NCBI GenBank assembly: GCA_016790165.1
Contig: JAEUPL010000006.1
Span: 124,001 to 188,000 of the forward strand
Direction: 5' to 3'
Length of the DNA: 64,000 nt
Origin: Burkholderiales bacterium
GTDB taxonomy: Bacteria > Pseudomonadota > Gammaproteobacteria > Burkholderiales > Casimicrobiaceae
Below the pieces are notes generated by a model, which worked only from the letters and a program-made list of their open reading frames with translations, did not search any database and was not told where the DNA came from. The translations under genes were made by a program, and so were the position numbers. Positions 9,076 through 19,565 of this stretch are shown piece after piece. The stretch's first letter is position 1; each line of letters opens with the position of its first letter.

Positions 9076-9127
9076 AATGGGTGTACTCGAAGTATCCGTC
9101 GGCTCGTCGCTGCGTGGTCACACGACA

Positions 9128-10161
9128 TCAAAGCCGAAAAAACGCAGTCGCATTGTCCCTCAAAATGGCTGCCCGGTCTGCGGGGGAAACCTCCCGCTGA
9201 TTTCGCACCAGGTTGCCAATGTGCGCCTCACCCAGCGGGAACGGCGCATCGCTACCCACCATGATGTGCTTGGCGCCCATCGTGTCGATCAGGAGACGCA
9301 ACGCGCGTGGGTCGAACACCGCGCTGTCGACACTGAAACGGTTCAGGTAGTGGCTGGGTGGATGTTTCGATTCGCCACGCACGATGTCGCGGCGGTGCCA
9401 CGCATTTTCCAGACGCCCGAGCAGGTAGGGAAAGCCACCTCCGCCGTGCGCGAAGCAGATGCGCAGGTCGGGTGGCAGCCGGTCAAACGCGCCGCCAAGG
9501 ATCATCGCCATGATGCCGAACTGCGTCTCGGCCGGCATCGCCACCGTCCACGCGCTCATCCACCGCTTGAGGCGCTCGCCACCCATCATGTCCCACGGAT
9601 GCACCAGCACCGCTGCGCCCTCGGCGGCGCAATGGGCGAGAAACCGGACAATGCCTGGATCGTCCATCTCGCGTGGCCCGACGTGATTGCCAATCTGCAC
9701 ACCAACGCAACCCGCGCGCATCGCACGCGTGAGCTCGGTGCACGCGAGATCGGTGTCCTGCAACGGCACCTGCGCGAGCGCACGGATGCGACCACCTGAG
9801 GAGGCGCAGAACTCAAGGGCGAGGTCGTTGTAGGCACGGGCAACATACGCTGCCTGCTCGGCCGGTGCGTCGTAGGCGAACATCACAGGCGTGGCGCAAA
9901 TGATTTGCGTCTCGACATGGCTGGCGTCCATTTCGGCGAGTCGCGCCGCAGTATCCCAGAGCGCAGAATGCACGGGTCGGAACGGCTTGTCACCGAGCAT
10001 CATCATGCCGTGGCCAGCACCGTCTTCTCGAAGCGTGACCCAAGGCCCGGAGTCAGCGCCAAACTTCTGCGCGAAGTCCGGCGCAGCGCGCGGGAAGAAA
10101 TGGCTATGGATGTCGATGCACCACGCTGGCGTGACTGGATTCGCGGGCGATGGCATCGACA

Positions 10162-10162
<1 letters not shown>
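9128..10162 (-). CDS. nbaD: 2-amino-3-carboxymuconate-6-semialdehyde decarboxylase
   Basis: 344-residue metal-dependent decarboxylase of the amidohydrolase superfamily. It opens with IDIHSHFFP, giving the H-x-H metal pair at residues 19 and 21; HPWDMMGG and CFAHGGGGFPYLLGR supply further histidines, and VGSDAPFPLG the late metal-binding Asp. ACMSD removes CO2 from the ring-cleavage product of 3-hydroxyanthranilate, diverting it from quinolinate formation. The ATG at 10162 shares one base with the dioxygenase TGA (TGATG), indicating coupling; ATG 10156 is an alternative. Confidence 0.92.
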
Positions 10163-11114
<952 letters not shown>

Positions 11115-11136
11115 GGAGCTTGCGGTGGTGGCGTCG

Positions 11137-12546
11137 ATGGGAAATGCAGTGTTCAAGTCTAGCTTTGGCTCCAGCCTGTCCACGGCTTTCCTGCTCGCTT
11201 TTTTTCTGACTGGATGCTCAACGCCGCCGCGCAGCGTCGATGCGTCCGGCGCGGTGCGGCGGACTGTGGCCGAGTTGGGAGCGTTACGCCCGAGCTCAAT
11301 TGCGCACGGCCTGACATCGGCTAGCGGCGAGCGTGCGGTCTACGAGACTGAAATCGCCACCATGCGCTCGACGTTTGCGCTGCCGCCGGGCGCAGAAGCG
11401 GACGAAAAGCTGCCATCGGCGCTGAACACCGCGCTGCACTTCAACACCGACCTCGATACCGCCCGTGAGCGCGTACTGGCAGCGTTGCCGCGCGCGGCCG
11501 CGCAGCCGCCAGCGTGGCAACGCGCGGTGCTGAGCGCTGCACATGCCCAGTTTCCGCGGGAGGCGGCCCCTTTGATTCCACCCCTGTTGCCGCTGATCCG
11601 CACGCCGCGCGAGTTCGCCATCGCGGCGTACACACTGTTACGTGCTGCGGATACGCCTGGCGCCCGGAGCCAGATCACTGACGCGCTTCGCAACAACTTT
11701 CCGGCCGCCGAGGAGGAGCCCCGCCTGCGCGCCCTGATGCAGCGCTTGCAGTCTCCAGCGGGGGTGGCGAGGCCGCCGCTAGCCGATCTGCTGGCCTCAC
11801 CGCCACGCCCTCGCTATCCGGTGGTTTACAGCTTTCAGCGCAAGGACCGCGCGCGCGCCGGACTCGCGGTGGTACGCGGAGCGGACGGGCGCTTCGTTCG
11901 CAACGCCGACGGCAGCCTGTTCAGCATCGCGCAGTACGCATTGGCGCGAACCCACTTGCCCGGGACCATTACCAACGGCAACACGCCGCAGGGTGTCTTC
12001 GTCATCAAGGGGACGGGCAGCGCAACCAATCGCTGGATCGGGCCAACACCCTATCTCGAATCGATGCTGCCAGTGGAAGCGCCGCTCGCGCTGTTCGACA
12101 ACCCGCAAGCGCGCGACACCCTGCCCAAGCTGAGCGACGAGGACAACCGGCGGCTGTGGACTGAGGCGGCGTATCTTGCACTGCTGCCGGCGGCTTGGCG
12201 CGGCTGGGGGCCGATGTCGGAAGCGCTTCTCGCCGGTCAAGCCGGGCGCGACGAAATTCTGGCCCACGGCAACGCCATCAATACGGCGTACTATCGCAAC
12301 GAGGCATGGTATCCGACCGCGCCATCTGCAGGCTGCCTCGTTGCGGCGGAATACTGGTCGCGCGACGACGGTACCCTGGTGCATAGCGACCAGCTCGCAT
12401 TAGTGAAAGCCTTTGTCGCCAGCGGCATGGACGTTGGCTACCTGATCGTGGTGGAGCTTGATGACGCACCCCGCCCGGTGGTGGTGGCCGACATCATCGC
12501 CGACGTGTTTGCGGCAGAGAGGCGTAGCGCGTTAGGGGAACGCTGA
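11137..12546 (+). CDS. putative lipoprotein with L,D-transpeptidase-like motif
   Basis: 469 residues. The N-terminus is a lipoprotein signal ending in the lipobox LTGC (about residues 22-25), so the mature protein should be membrane-anchored in the periplasm. The middle is Ala/Arg-rich and helical. In the C-terminal half [11 protein letters not shown] is followed by AHG (His377) and SAGCL (Cys400); the H-G ... S-x-G-C order and spacing resemble the YkuD L,D-transpeptidase active site, although the Arg that normally follows the Cys is absent. It may be a diverged peptidoglycan cross-linking enzyme. ATG 11137 gives a 25-residue signal; ATG 11113 is possible. Confidence 0.6.
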   Translation: MGNAVFKSSFGSSLSTAFLLAFFLTGCSTPPRSVDASGAVRRTVAELGALRPSSIAHGLTSASGERAVYETEIATMRSTFALPPGAEADEKLPSALNTALHFNTDLDTARERVLAALPRAAAQPPAWQRAVLSAAHAQFPREAAPLIPPLLPLIRTPREFAIAAYTLLRAADTPGARSQITDALRNNFPAAEEEPRLRALMQRLQSPAGVARPPLADLLASPPRPRYPVVYSFQRKDRARAGLAVVRGADGRFVRNADGSLFSIAQYALARTHLPGTITNGNTPQGVFVIKGTGSATNRWIGPTPYLESMLPVEAPLALFDNPQARDTLPKLSDEDNRRLWTEAAYLALLPAAWRGWGPMSEALLAGQAGRDEILAHGNAINTAYYRNEAWYPTAPSAGCLVAAEYWSRDDGTLVHSDQLALVKAFVASGMDVGYLIVVELDDAPRPVVVADIIADVFAAERRSALGER

Positions 12547-12703
12547 CCCAGGGTCAGGCGCGCGTCGCATCGTCGGGCTTGGGCGACCTGCCGGTCAGAA
12601 ATTTCTCGCCATAGCCAGGCCATGACTCCAAATTTTGGGCGCCCAGGTCGTCCCATCCGGCGTGCGACGTATCGTGCAGACGGATTCAGCGTTTCCCAAG
12701 GCT

Positions 12704-12793
12704 GCCGCGTAGGGTCGGAACCCCCAATGCGCACCATCGGGGTCGGGTTCGGTTCCACGATGCGGTGGACAGCGACTACCCACCCTACGGCGC
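12704..12793. repeat. intergenic inverted-repeat unit
   Basis: GCCGCGTAGGGT at 12704-12715 and ACCCTACGGCGC at 12782-12793 form imperfect outer arms (GTAGGGT/ACCCTAC exact). Inside, GGAACC (from 12718) and GGTTCC pair as a second stem. It looks like a BIME/REP-type dispersed unit; copies elsewhere cannot be tested here. Confidence 0.45.
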
Positions 12794-12874
12794 GCACGCT
12801 TCAATTCGGGGGCACCCGCCCGTGCGCCGTCGGATCGCCACTCACCCCATGCACTTAACGCGTACCACGACACG

Positions 12875-12998
12875 ATTCAGCTTTTCCCCGCAACGACCGC
12901 CAAGCGATCGCTCCAGCCCGATTTGTGCCTTGGGTCGACTTTCAGAAAAAACAGGTGCTATCGACCGCTGGGCGGTCGATAGTGCGGGAAAGCTGTTG
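12875..12998. repeat. 124-bp palindromic repeat, copy R2
   Basis: The left end is ATTCAGCTTT, the centre GGGTCGACTT (GTCGAC at 12934-12939) and the right end AAAGCTGTTG. The right half holds a perfect 11-bp hairpin, CTATCGACCGC-TGG-GCGGTCGATAG (12958-12982). The left half has a matching but imperfect hairpin around CGACCGCCAAGCGATCG. Length and centre position are identical to the other five copies. Unlike them it is not next to a stop codon. Confidence 0.85.
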
Positions 12999-13201
12999 CG
13001 CTCTGAAAGAGGTTGACACTGCGGTGGCGGCCGCGACGTTCACGCCGGTGACCGGGGGTGGCGGGCGGCGCGGTGTCGATGATTGCGGTGGATCGCAATG
13101 CGGCCGGTGCAACCAGTACAAAGGTCGTACCGTGACGTGCAGCGCACCACGCTGCAACGCCCGCAGAGCCTGCGCTGCGTGAGCGGTGCCGCCGCTGAGT
13201 G

Positions 13202-14269
13202 CTACTTGAAGCCGACGCGATCAAGCATCTGCTGAACGCGCACCTGATTTTTCCCGACCGCGGAAATCGGAATCAGCTCGCTCTTGAAGCTGCCTCCGGT
13301 CATGGCCTTGAGTGCTGGGTTGTCCAGCGTCACGCCCTTGGCGACAGGCCACTCGTTGTTGCCATTGGCGAAGTGATTTTGCGCGGCGGGGCTGGCGAGA
13401 TACTCCAGAAACTTCACTGCGCTCTCGTGGTGCCTTGCGTAGCGAGCCACGGCACCCCCAGCGACGTTGACATGCGTGCCCCAGGTTGACTGGTTGGGGA
13501 ATACGATTCCCAGCCGCTCCGTGGCTGCACGGTCCGCTGCGTTACTCGACCGCATCATGCGCGCGAGGTAGTAGGTGTTGGTGACAGCGACGCCGCATTC
13601 TCCTGAAGCGACGCCTTTGATCTGGTCGGTGTCGCCGCCCTTCGGCGCCCGGGCCATGTTGGCGACCAGTCCTTTCAACCAGGCTTCCGTTGCATCGGCG
13701 CCGAGGTGCTCCGTCATAGCACCGAAAAGGCTCAGGTTGTAAGGGTGGGAGCCGGAGCGGATGCAAAGCTGCCCCTTGAACTTCGGGTCGGCCAGTTTTT
13801 CGTAGCTGTCGAGATCGCTTCTCTGAAACTTTGACTTGTCATACACGACGATGCGCGCCCGCGTAGACAGGCCCACCCAGGTGACGCCGCCGCCTGCCGC
13901 CGTCGCGCGCAAATTCGCGGGGATGCTCTCTTCGAGCAGCCTGGACTGTATCGGCTGAAACAGGCCATCGGACTCGGCGCGCCACAACCGCGCGGCGTCG
14001 ACGAGCAGAATGACATCGGCTGGCGAGGCAGCGCCCTCCGCTTTCAGGCGGGCAACGATACCCGCGTCGTCGGAATCGACGCGATTGATCCGGATGCCCG
14101 TCGCCTTGGTGAAATCGCCGTAGAGCGACTCATCGGTGGGGTAATGCCGCGCAGAATAAATGTTCAGGACTTTGTCTTGAGCCATGACCGGCAAGCCGAG
14201 GGTTGCCGCCATGAAGGCGACTGCGAGGGCGGCCGGGCGCCGACGCGTGGAGCGGGTTACGTTGTTCAT
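13202..14269 (-). CDS. fbpA: ferric iron ABC transporter periplasmic binding protein
   Basis: 355 residues with a signal peptide (ending VMAQDK), then VLNIYSARHYPTDESLY, the usual opening of FbpA/FutA iron-binding proteins. The paired tyrosines in TNTYYLARM match the Tyr ligands that hold Fe(III). It captures ferric iron in the periplasm for FbpB/FbpC. A Fur box and a TATAAT element lie directly upstream, so it has its own iron-repressed promoter although fbpB lies just upstream on the same strand. Confidence 0.92.
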   Translation of the reverse strand: MNNVTRSTRRRPAALAVAFMAATLGLPVMAQDKVLNIYSARHYPTDESLYGDFTKATGIRINRVDSDDAGIVARLKAEGAASPADVILLVDAARLWRAESDGLFQPIQSRLLEESIPANLRATAAGGGVTWVGLSTRARIVVYDKSKFQRSDLDSYEKLADPKFKGQLCIRSGSHPYNLSLFGAMTEHLGADATEAWLKGLVANMARAPKGGDTDQIKGVASGECGVAVTNTYYLARMMRSSNAADRAATERLGIVFPNQSTWGTHVNVAGGAVARYARHHESAVKFLEYLASPAAQNHFANGNNEWPVAKGVTLDNPALKAMTGGSFKSELIPISAVGKNQVRVQQMLDRVGFK

Positions 14270-14315
14270 CGTTTGTTCGGCTGGCGTGCCGGGGAGAAAT
14301 CATCACGATGACAAT

Positions 14316-14343
14316 ATTATACGAAATGCGAATAATTCGCATT
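14316..14343 (-). promoter_or_regulatory. Fur box and -10 element of fbpA
   Basis: AATGCGAAT-A-ATTCGCATT at 14325-14343 is a perfect 9-bp inverted repeat with a one-base centre, a form typical of Fur operators. On the minus strand it is followed after 3 nt by TATAAT (14321-14316), so bound Fur would cover the -35 region. The site lies 56 bp upstream of the fbpA start. Confidence 0.85.
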
Positions 14344-14390
14344 GGCGATTGTTGATCTGCGTCAACGGACGTGCGGGTGCGAGCAGCGAA

Positions 14391-15995
14391 TCAGCCCCGG
14401 CGCAGGGTGCGCGCGAGCAACAACACCGGGATCAGGCCCACCACCACCAACGCCAGCGACGGCACAGCCGCTTCGCCGAGCCGCTCGTCGCGCGCGAGCT
14501 GGTAGGCCATCACGGCGAGCGTGTCCATGTTGAATGGTCGCAACATCAACGTCGCCGGCAATTCCTTCATCACGTCCACAAACACCAATAGCAGGGCGAC
14601 CAGAATGGAGCGCGACAACAACGGCGCATGCACGCGGCGGACGAGATTCAGCCCAGTCACCCCCAGCAGGCGGGCGGACTCATCGAGCTGCGCCGGGATG
14701 CGGGTGTAGCCGCTCTGCAGCGTCTGCAGCGCAACGGCAGTGAAGCGGACGACGTACGCCCAGACGACACCAAGCACGGTTGCCGTCAACCAATATCCCG
14801 CACCGGCGCCGGGCCAACGCTGCTGTATCGCACCGACTGGAAGCAGCAAACCCACGACGATGACAACGCCCGGGACGGCGTAGCCGAGTCCGGTCAGGCG
14901 GACCGCTTGCGTGGTCAACCAGGGCGGGCGACCACGCAGGGCCGCCGCGAGCGGCAGGGCGAGCGCAACCACGAGCACTGCGGTGATGCCGCCCAGCTGC
15001 AGACTGTTGAGTACCCACGCGCCGAACCGCGGCCACACCAGTGCGATGTCGGCGCGCGCCTGAAACAGCGCATTCGCCAACAGCGCGAGCGGCAGCACGA
15101 AGCCGAGCAACAACGGCATGCCGCACAGCCCAAACGCCAGCCAGCCGCGCACACCACTCACGCGGAGCGGCTGGCTGTCGGCAACACTGGCTGCACTGCG
15201 CCGTGTCGCAAAGCGAAGTCGTGATTGCGCCGCGTGCTCAAGCAAGAGCACCGGGATGACGACCGCGAGTAGGCAACTGGCCAACTGCGCGGCCGCGACG
15301 TGATCGTCCAGCACGAGCCAGGCTTTGTAGACGCCGGTGGCGAAGGTTTGAACGCCAAAGTAGCCCGTGACACCGACGTCGGCAAGCGTTTCCATCAGCG
15401 CCAATAGCGTTCCTGCGGCAATCGCGGGGCGCGCCAATGGGAGTGACACGCGCACGATGCGCCGCGGCAGCGACGCGCCGAGTAACCGGGCGGCTTCCAT
15501 CAGGCGCGGGGCGCGGTCGACGAGGGCAGCGCGCGTCAGCAGGTAGACGTAGGGGTAGAGGCAAACGCTCAACACCAGCGCCGCACCCCACACGCTTCGC
15601 ACATCCGGCCAAAGCGCTCCCCGCCAGCCAAACGCGTCGCGCAATGACGTTTGCAGCGGACCACTGAATTGCAGAAAGTCGGTGTACGCGTACGCCACGA
15701 CGTACGCCGGCATCGCCATCGGCAGCAACAGCGCCCATTCGAGCCACCGCCGACCGGGAAAGTCGAACGCCGTCACCAGCAGTGCAGAGACGCTGCCCAT
15801 GCTGATGACGCCCAGCGCCACCGGTACACACAAAAGCACGCTTGTCCAGGCGTATTCGGGCAGCACGGTGTGCGCCATCGAAGCGAGGGTCGCCGACGCC
15901 TCTGGACTCCAGCCGAACCACGACGCCACGACCGCCAGAATCGGCAGCGCGATGATGAGCGCGATCAAAAGGAGCGGAATCTGGCGAAGCGGCAT
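14391..15995 (-). CDS. fbpB: ferric iron ABC transporter permease
   Basis: 534 residues with about twelve membrane segments, the double-length permease of Fbp-type importers. Two EAA-type loops are visible: EAARLLGASLPRRIVRVSLPLARPA in the first half and ESARLLGVTGLNLVRRVHAPLLSRS in the second, where the ATPase docks. The start is set at the ATG at 15995 (MPLRQIPLLL); no clear ribosome site is seen there and an in-frame start at 16019 is possible. It is transcribed toward fbpA, with 121 bp containing the Fur box between them. Confidence 0.9.
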   Translation of the reverse strand: MPLRQIPLLLIALIIALPILAVVASWFGWSPEASATLASMAHTVLPEYAWTSVLLCVPVALGVISMGSVSALLVTAFDFPGRRWLEWALLLPMAMPAYVVAYAYTDFLQFSGPLQTSLRDAFGWRGALWPDVRSVWGAALVLSVCLYPYVYLLTRAALVDRAPRLMEAARLLGASLPRRIVRVSLPLARPAIAAGTLLALMETLADVGVTGYFGVQTFATGVYKAWLVLDDHVAAAQLASCLLAVVIPVLLLEHAAQSRLRFATRRSAASVADSQPLRVSGVRGWLAFGLCGMPLLLGFVLPLALLANALFQARADIALVWPRFGAWVLNSLQLGGITAVLVVALALPLAAALRGRPPWLTTQAVRLTGLGYAVPGVVIVVGLLLPVGAIQQRWPGAGAGYWLTATVLGVVWAYVVRFTAVALQTLQSGYTRIPAQLDESARLLGVTGLNLVRRVHAPLLSRSILVALLLVFVDVMKELPATLMLRPFNMDTLAVMAYQLARDERLGEAAVPSLALVVVGLIPVLLLARTLRRG

Positions 15996-16180
15996 GATGC
16001 AGGCGCTGGTTCTCGCCACGCGGAGGTGTATTGATGGATAGTGCTGTTGATTCTAGGGAAACGCTGAACACGTCCCCATCACGCCCGGCATCCACGCGTC
16101 GCCGCTGTGCCCTGGCTACATCGCTGCAGGCAGGCATGGCGAATCGCACGCGTCATGTGCGAGGCCAATACAATGCCCGG

Positions 16181-17281
16181 ATGGCTGTCGAGGTGCAACA
16201 CGTATCCGTCCGTTATCCCGGTGCGTCGCGCGTCGCCCTGGATGATGTCAGCTTCAAGCTGGAGAGCGGCGACATCGGTGTGCTGATCGGCCCATCGGGC
16301 TGCGGAAAGACGACGCTGCTGCGTGCGATCGCCGGGCTGGAGCCTGTGATCGGGGGAGTGATCGCCATTCAGGGGCGGGCGGTGAGCGGTGGCAGCGCGC
16401 ACGTGCCCCCCGAATCGCGTCGTGTCGGGATGGTGTTTCAGGATTACGCACTGTTCCCGCATCTCTCAGTGGCGGCGAATGTCGCGTTCGGCCTGCACCA
16501 ATGGGACGCTACGGCGCGCAGGCAGCGCGTCGGGGATGTGCTCGATCTGGTGGACCTCTCACACGTCGCGAATCGCTTCCCGCATGCGCTTTCCGGCGGG
16601 CAGCAGCAGCGCGTTGCCTTGGCGCGGGCACTGGCGCCGAAGCCCGAGCTGCTATTGCTGGATGAGCCGTTTTCGAATCTGGACGTCAACTTGCGTGGGC
16701 ATCTCGCGCAGGAAGTGCGCGCGATCCTCAAGCGCGCCCGGGCCACGGCTTTGTTGGTGACGCATGATCAGCTGGAAGCATTTGCCGTCGGTGACTACAT
16801 CGGTGTTCTATTCGACGGGCATTTGCACCAGTGGGCGACGCCGTACACGCTCTACCATCGGCCGGCAACGCGTGAGGTGGCGAGCTTCGTCGGGCACGGC
16901 GTATTCGCGCCAGCGCGCGTCGAGACGCGCGATAGTGACGCGGGCGCCCCCGGTGTGGCGGTCAGCACCCCGGTCGGTGAATACACCGAACGCGGCGGTG
17001 ATCCGGATGCCACACACACGTTGCCAACACCGGGCACCTACGACGTTCTCCTGCGTGCTGATGACGTGGTGCACGACGACGCGTCGCCAGTGAAGGCGGA
17101 AATCATCAACAAGGTCTTTCGCGGCTCTGAGTTTTTGTATTCACTCCGTCTGCACAGCGGTGAGACCGTACTGGCGCACGTGCCCAGTCATCATGATCAC
17201 AGTGTGGGTGAGTGGATCGGCATTCGTGCCGAACTTGATCACGTCGTGCTGTTTGACCGGAAACCGGACGACACGCGGTAG
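16181..17281 (+). CDS. fbpC: ferric iron ABC transporter ATPase
   Basis: 366 residues: Walker A GPSGCGKTT, Q-loop QDYALFPHL, signature LSGGQQQRVALARAL, Walker B LLLDEPFSNLD and switch His in LVTHDQ. The C-terminal part (about residues 240-366) carries a TOBE-like regulatory domain (DVLLRADDVVHDD). It is divergent from fbpB, with 185 bp between starts and no obvious Fur box in that gap. The ATG at 16181 begins the normal family N-terminus. Confidence 0.92.
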   Translation: MAVEVQHVSVRYPGASRVALDDVSFKLESGDIGVLIGPSGCGKTTLLRAIAGLEPVIGGVIAIQGRAVSGGSAHVPPESRRVGMVFQDYALFPHLSVAANVAFGLHQWDATARRQRVGDVLDLVDLSHVANRFPHALSGGQQQRVALARALAPKPELLLLDEPFSNLDVNLRGHLAQEVRAILKRARATALLVTHDQLEAFAVGDYIGVLFDGHLHQWATPYTLYHRPATREVASFVGHGVFAPARVETRDSDAGAPGVAVSTPVGEYTERGGDPDATHTLPTPGTYDVLLRADDVVHDDASPVKAEIINKVFRGSEFLYSLRLHSGETVLAHVPSHHDHSVGEWIGIRAELDHVVLFDRKPDDTR

Positions 17282-17406
17282 CCACGCCGGGTTACCTCCC
17301 GCGCAGCATCGCCGGCACCCGGAGAGCGCGCAGCCTGTTAACCCGGATACCCGCATCCGCGCTGGCTTGCAGCCATGTTTTCCTGCGACCCCATGAAATA
17401 TCGGGG

Positions 17407-18381
17407 CTAAGGCCTCACCACGATCTTGCCCATCGCCTGACGTGACGCCATCCGCGAGAGCGCATCCTTCGCGCCGTCGAGGCCGACAGTTTCCGTGATG
17501 CTCGGCGCGAGCCTGCCAGCGGCGAACCATTCACCCAGTTCACGCATGTTGGCGAGGTGCCCCTTTGGGTTTGCCGCCACGCTGTCGCCCCAGTACACAC
17601 CGAGAATCTGACGCTCCTTCAGGAGTGCAAGGTTAAGCGGAATCCTCGGGATGTCTCCCGCGGCGAAACCGACCACGAGGTAGCGCCCGCGCCACCCAAG
17701 TGAGCGCAACGCCGGTTCGGCATAGGTGCCGCCCACCGCGTCGTAAACGACATCCACGCCCTTCTTGCCAACGATCGCGCCGACCTGCTCTCGCCAGTCG
17801 TCGTGACTGTAGTTAACGAGGTGATCCGCGCCCAGCGCCTTGCATAGCGCGAGTTTGTCGTCGCTAGACGCCGCCGCGACCACCGTCGCCCCCGTGATCT
17901 TGGCCAACTGGATAGCGCTGGTGCCTACGCCACCCGAGGCGCCGAGGATCAGCAGTGTCTCGCCCGCTTGCAGTCTGGCCACGTCTTTCAGCGCGTGATG
18001 ACTGGTAGCGTAGGTCAACACGAAAGAGGCGCCCTGTTCGAAACTCATCGTGGGCGGCATCGGCGTGACGCGCAGGGCGTCGGCGATGGCCCTCTCGGCG
18101 AAGCCACCCCAACCCGTGAACGCCATGACACGATCACCGACTTTGACGTGGGTCACCCCATCGCCAACGGCCGCGACGACGCCGGCATACTCGGCACCGG
18201 GCACAAACGGCGTCGGCGGTTTGATCTGATACAGCCCCTGCACCATCAACGCGTCGGGAAAGTTGAGCGACGCCGCCTTCACGTCGATCAGCACTTTGCC
18301 GGCAGCAAGCGCTGGCACCGGAACCTCAGTCACCGAAAGATCCGCGATCGGGCCGAATTGTTGGCAGTACAGTGCTTTCAT
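17407..18381 (-). CDS. NADPH:quinone oxidoreductase-like MDR enzyme
   Basis: 324 residues of the zinc-free medium-chain reductase group: MKALYC at the start, PFVPGAEYAGVVAAVGDGV, and the nucleotide loop LGASGGVGTSAIQLAK. It should reduce quinones or activated double bonds with NADPH. It is the last gene of the IclR-linked catabolic run. An in-frame TTG at 18453 would overlap the stop of the upstream dehydrogenase; ATG 18399 and 18381 are the better choices, and 18381 matches the family start. Confidence 0.8.
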   Translation of the reverse strand: MKALYCQQFGPIADLSVTEVPVPALAAGKVLIDVKAASLNFPDALMVQGLYQIKPPTPFVPGAEYAGVVAAVGDGVTHVKVGDRVMAFTGWGGFAERAIADALRVTPMPPTMSFEQGASFVLTYATSHHALKDVARLQAGETLLILGASGGVGTSAIQLAKITGATVVAAASSDDKLALCKALGADHLVNYSHDDWREQVGAIVGKKGVDVVYDAVGGTYAEPALRSLGWRGRYLVVGFAAGDIPRIPLNLALLKERQILGVYWGDSVAANPKGHLANMRELGEWFAAGRLAPSITETVGLDGAKDALSRMASRQAMGKIVVRP

Positions 18382-18449
18382 GGGGTCGGCAGAAGTCATT
18401 CGAACGCGAAGAATATCGTGCTGCCGCGACGACGCGCCAATCGGTTCCG

Positions 18450-19433
18450 TCAAGACCGCTGGAGCTGCCGCTTGCCAACGACCACCGGATAGTCTGGTCG
18501 CCCAGTCTTGGCCCAGGTCACCAGATTGCGTGCTGCCTTGGTGCGCAGTTCCACTTCACTTTCGACGGAGTAGAACGCCGAGTGCGGAGTCAGCACGACC
18601 CTCGGATGGTCGGTGATTCGTTCGCCAGGGCGTGCAGGCTCGCTGGGCAGGACATCGAGGCCCGCCGAGTCGAGTTGCCCGTTGTCGAGTGCGTCGAGCA
18701 AGTCATGAATGTTGATCACGGCGCCGCGCGACGTGTTGACGATGTAGCTGCCCGGCTTGAAGGCGCGGAAGCAGCCAGCATTGATCATGCCGCGCGTTTC
18801 CTCATTGAGTGGCACGTGCGGCGAGACCAAGTCTGCCTGCCGGAATAGTGCGTGCAGCGTCGGTGCGCGCTCGACGAACGCGGGAAAGTCGCCGTCGATC
18901 AGGTACGGGTCGTAGGCGATGACGCGTTTGAACAGGTTGCGCGAGACATGGGCCATGCGCTTGCCAATGCGCCCCAGGCCGACGATGCCGAGCGTCATCT
19001 CGGTGGCGCGTCGCCTTTTGCCGCTGGATTCGTAGTGCCACTTGCCAGCGCGGATGTCTGCGGTGTGAAAGGTCACGCCGCGAACGATATCAAGCGCCAG
19101 AGCGAGCGCATGCGTGGCAACTTCACCGACGCCATAGTCGGGCGAATTGGCGACCCAGACGCCATGTCGCTCGCACGCCGCCGTATCAATCGTGTCAAAG
19201 CCTGCACCGATGCGGGAGCAGATGCCAACGCGGGGTAGCGCGGCCAGCACGCTTTCGGTGATCGGCGCATATTGAATCAGCAGCCCGTCGGCCTGACACG
19301 CGAGCGCGGCGTCGATGACCTCCCGTTCCGTTTTGGCTTGCGCGGTGATGAAGCGCATTCCGGCGTCAGCGAAGAGGTTTTGTTCTAGTGCGAAGTTGGG
19401 CGCGTCAAAATCGGTCAGTAGAAACGTCGGCAT
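18450..19433 (-). CDS. D-2-hydroxyacid dehydrogenase
   Basis: 327 residues of the phosphoglycerate/formate-dehydrogenase family: GLGRIGKRMA nucleotide loop, NTSRGAV with the catalytic Arg, and LTPHSAF with the catalytic His. It interconverts a 2-hydroxy acid and a 2-oxo acid with NAD(P)H; SerA-like function is unlikely as it lacks an ACT domain. It lies between the TRAP receptor and the quinone oxidoreductase, so it may process an end product of the aromatic-type pathway (inference). Confidence 0.85.
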   Translation of the reverse strand: MPTFLLTDFDAPNFALEQNLFADAGMRFITAQAKTEREVIDAALACQADGLLIQYAPITESVLAALPRVGICSRIGAGFDTIDTAACERHGVWVANSPDYGVGEVATHALALALDIVRGVTFHTADIRAGKWHYESSGKRRRATEMTLGIVGLGRIGKRMAHVSRNLFKRVIAYDPYLIDGDFPAFVERAPTLHALFRQADLVSPHVPLNEETRGMINAGCFRAFKPGSYIVNTSRGAVINIHDLLDALDNGQLDSAGLDVLPSEPARPGERITDHPRVVLTPHSAFYSVESEVELRTKAARNLVTWAKTGRPDYPVVVGKRQLQRS

Positions 19434-19565
19434 ACATGGGGCTACAGAAAAATCCTGCCGCAAGTGTGCCGCGTCCGGCTGTCACTCAGGTCGTCGGCGT
19501 TTCAGTCCATGCACGACCGAGTGGAGAGGCACGGCCAGCGCGATCGGCGGCCGTTGCATCGACGA

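Larger units (their letters stand above)
12547..13201. other. 655-bp gene-free region with repeats
   Basis: No convincing gene. It holds an inverted-repeat unit at 12704-12793 and repeat copy R2 at 12875-12998. The lipoprotein gene ends on the left and fbpA ends on the right, so the two genes converge on this stretch. Reading frames within it lack motifs and cross the repeats. Confidence 0.6.
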
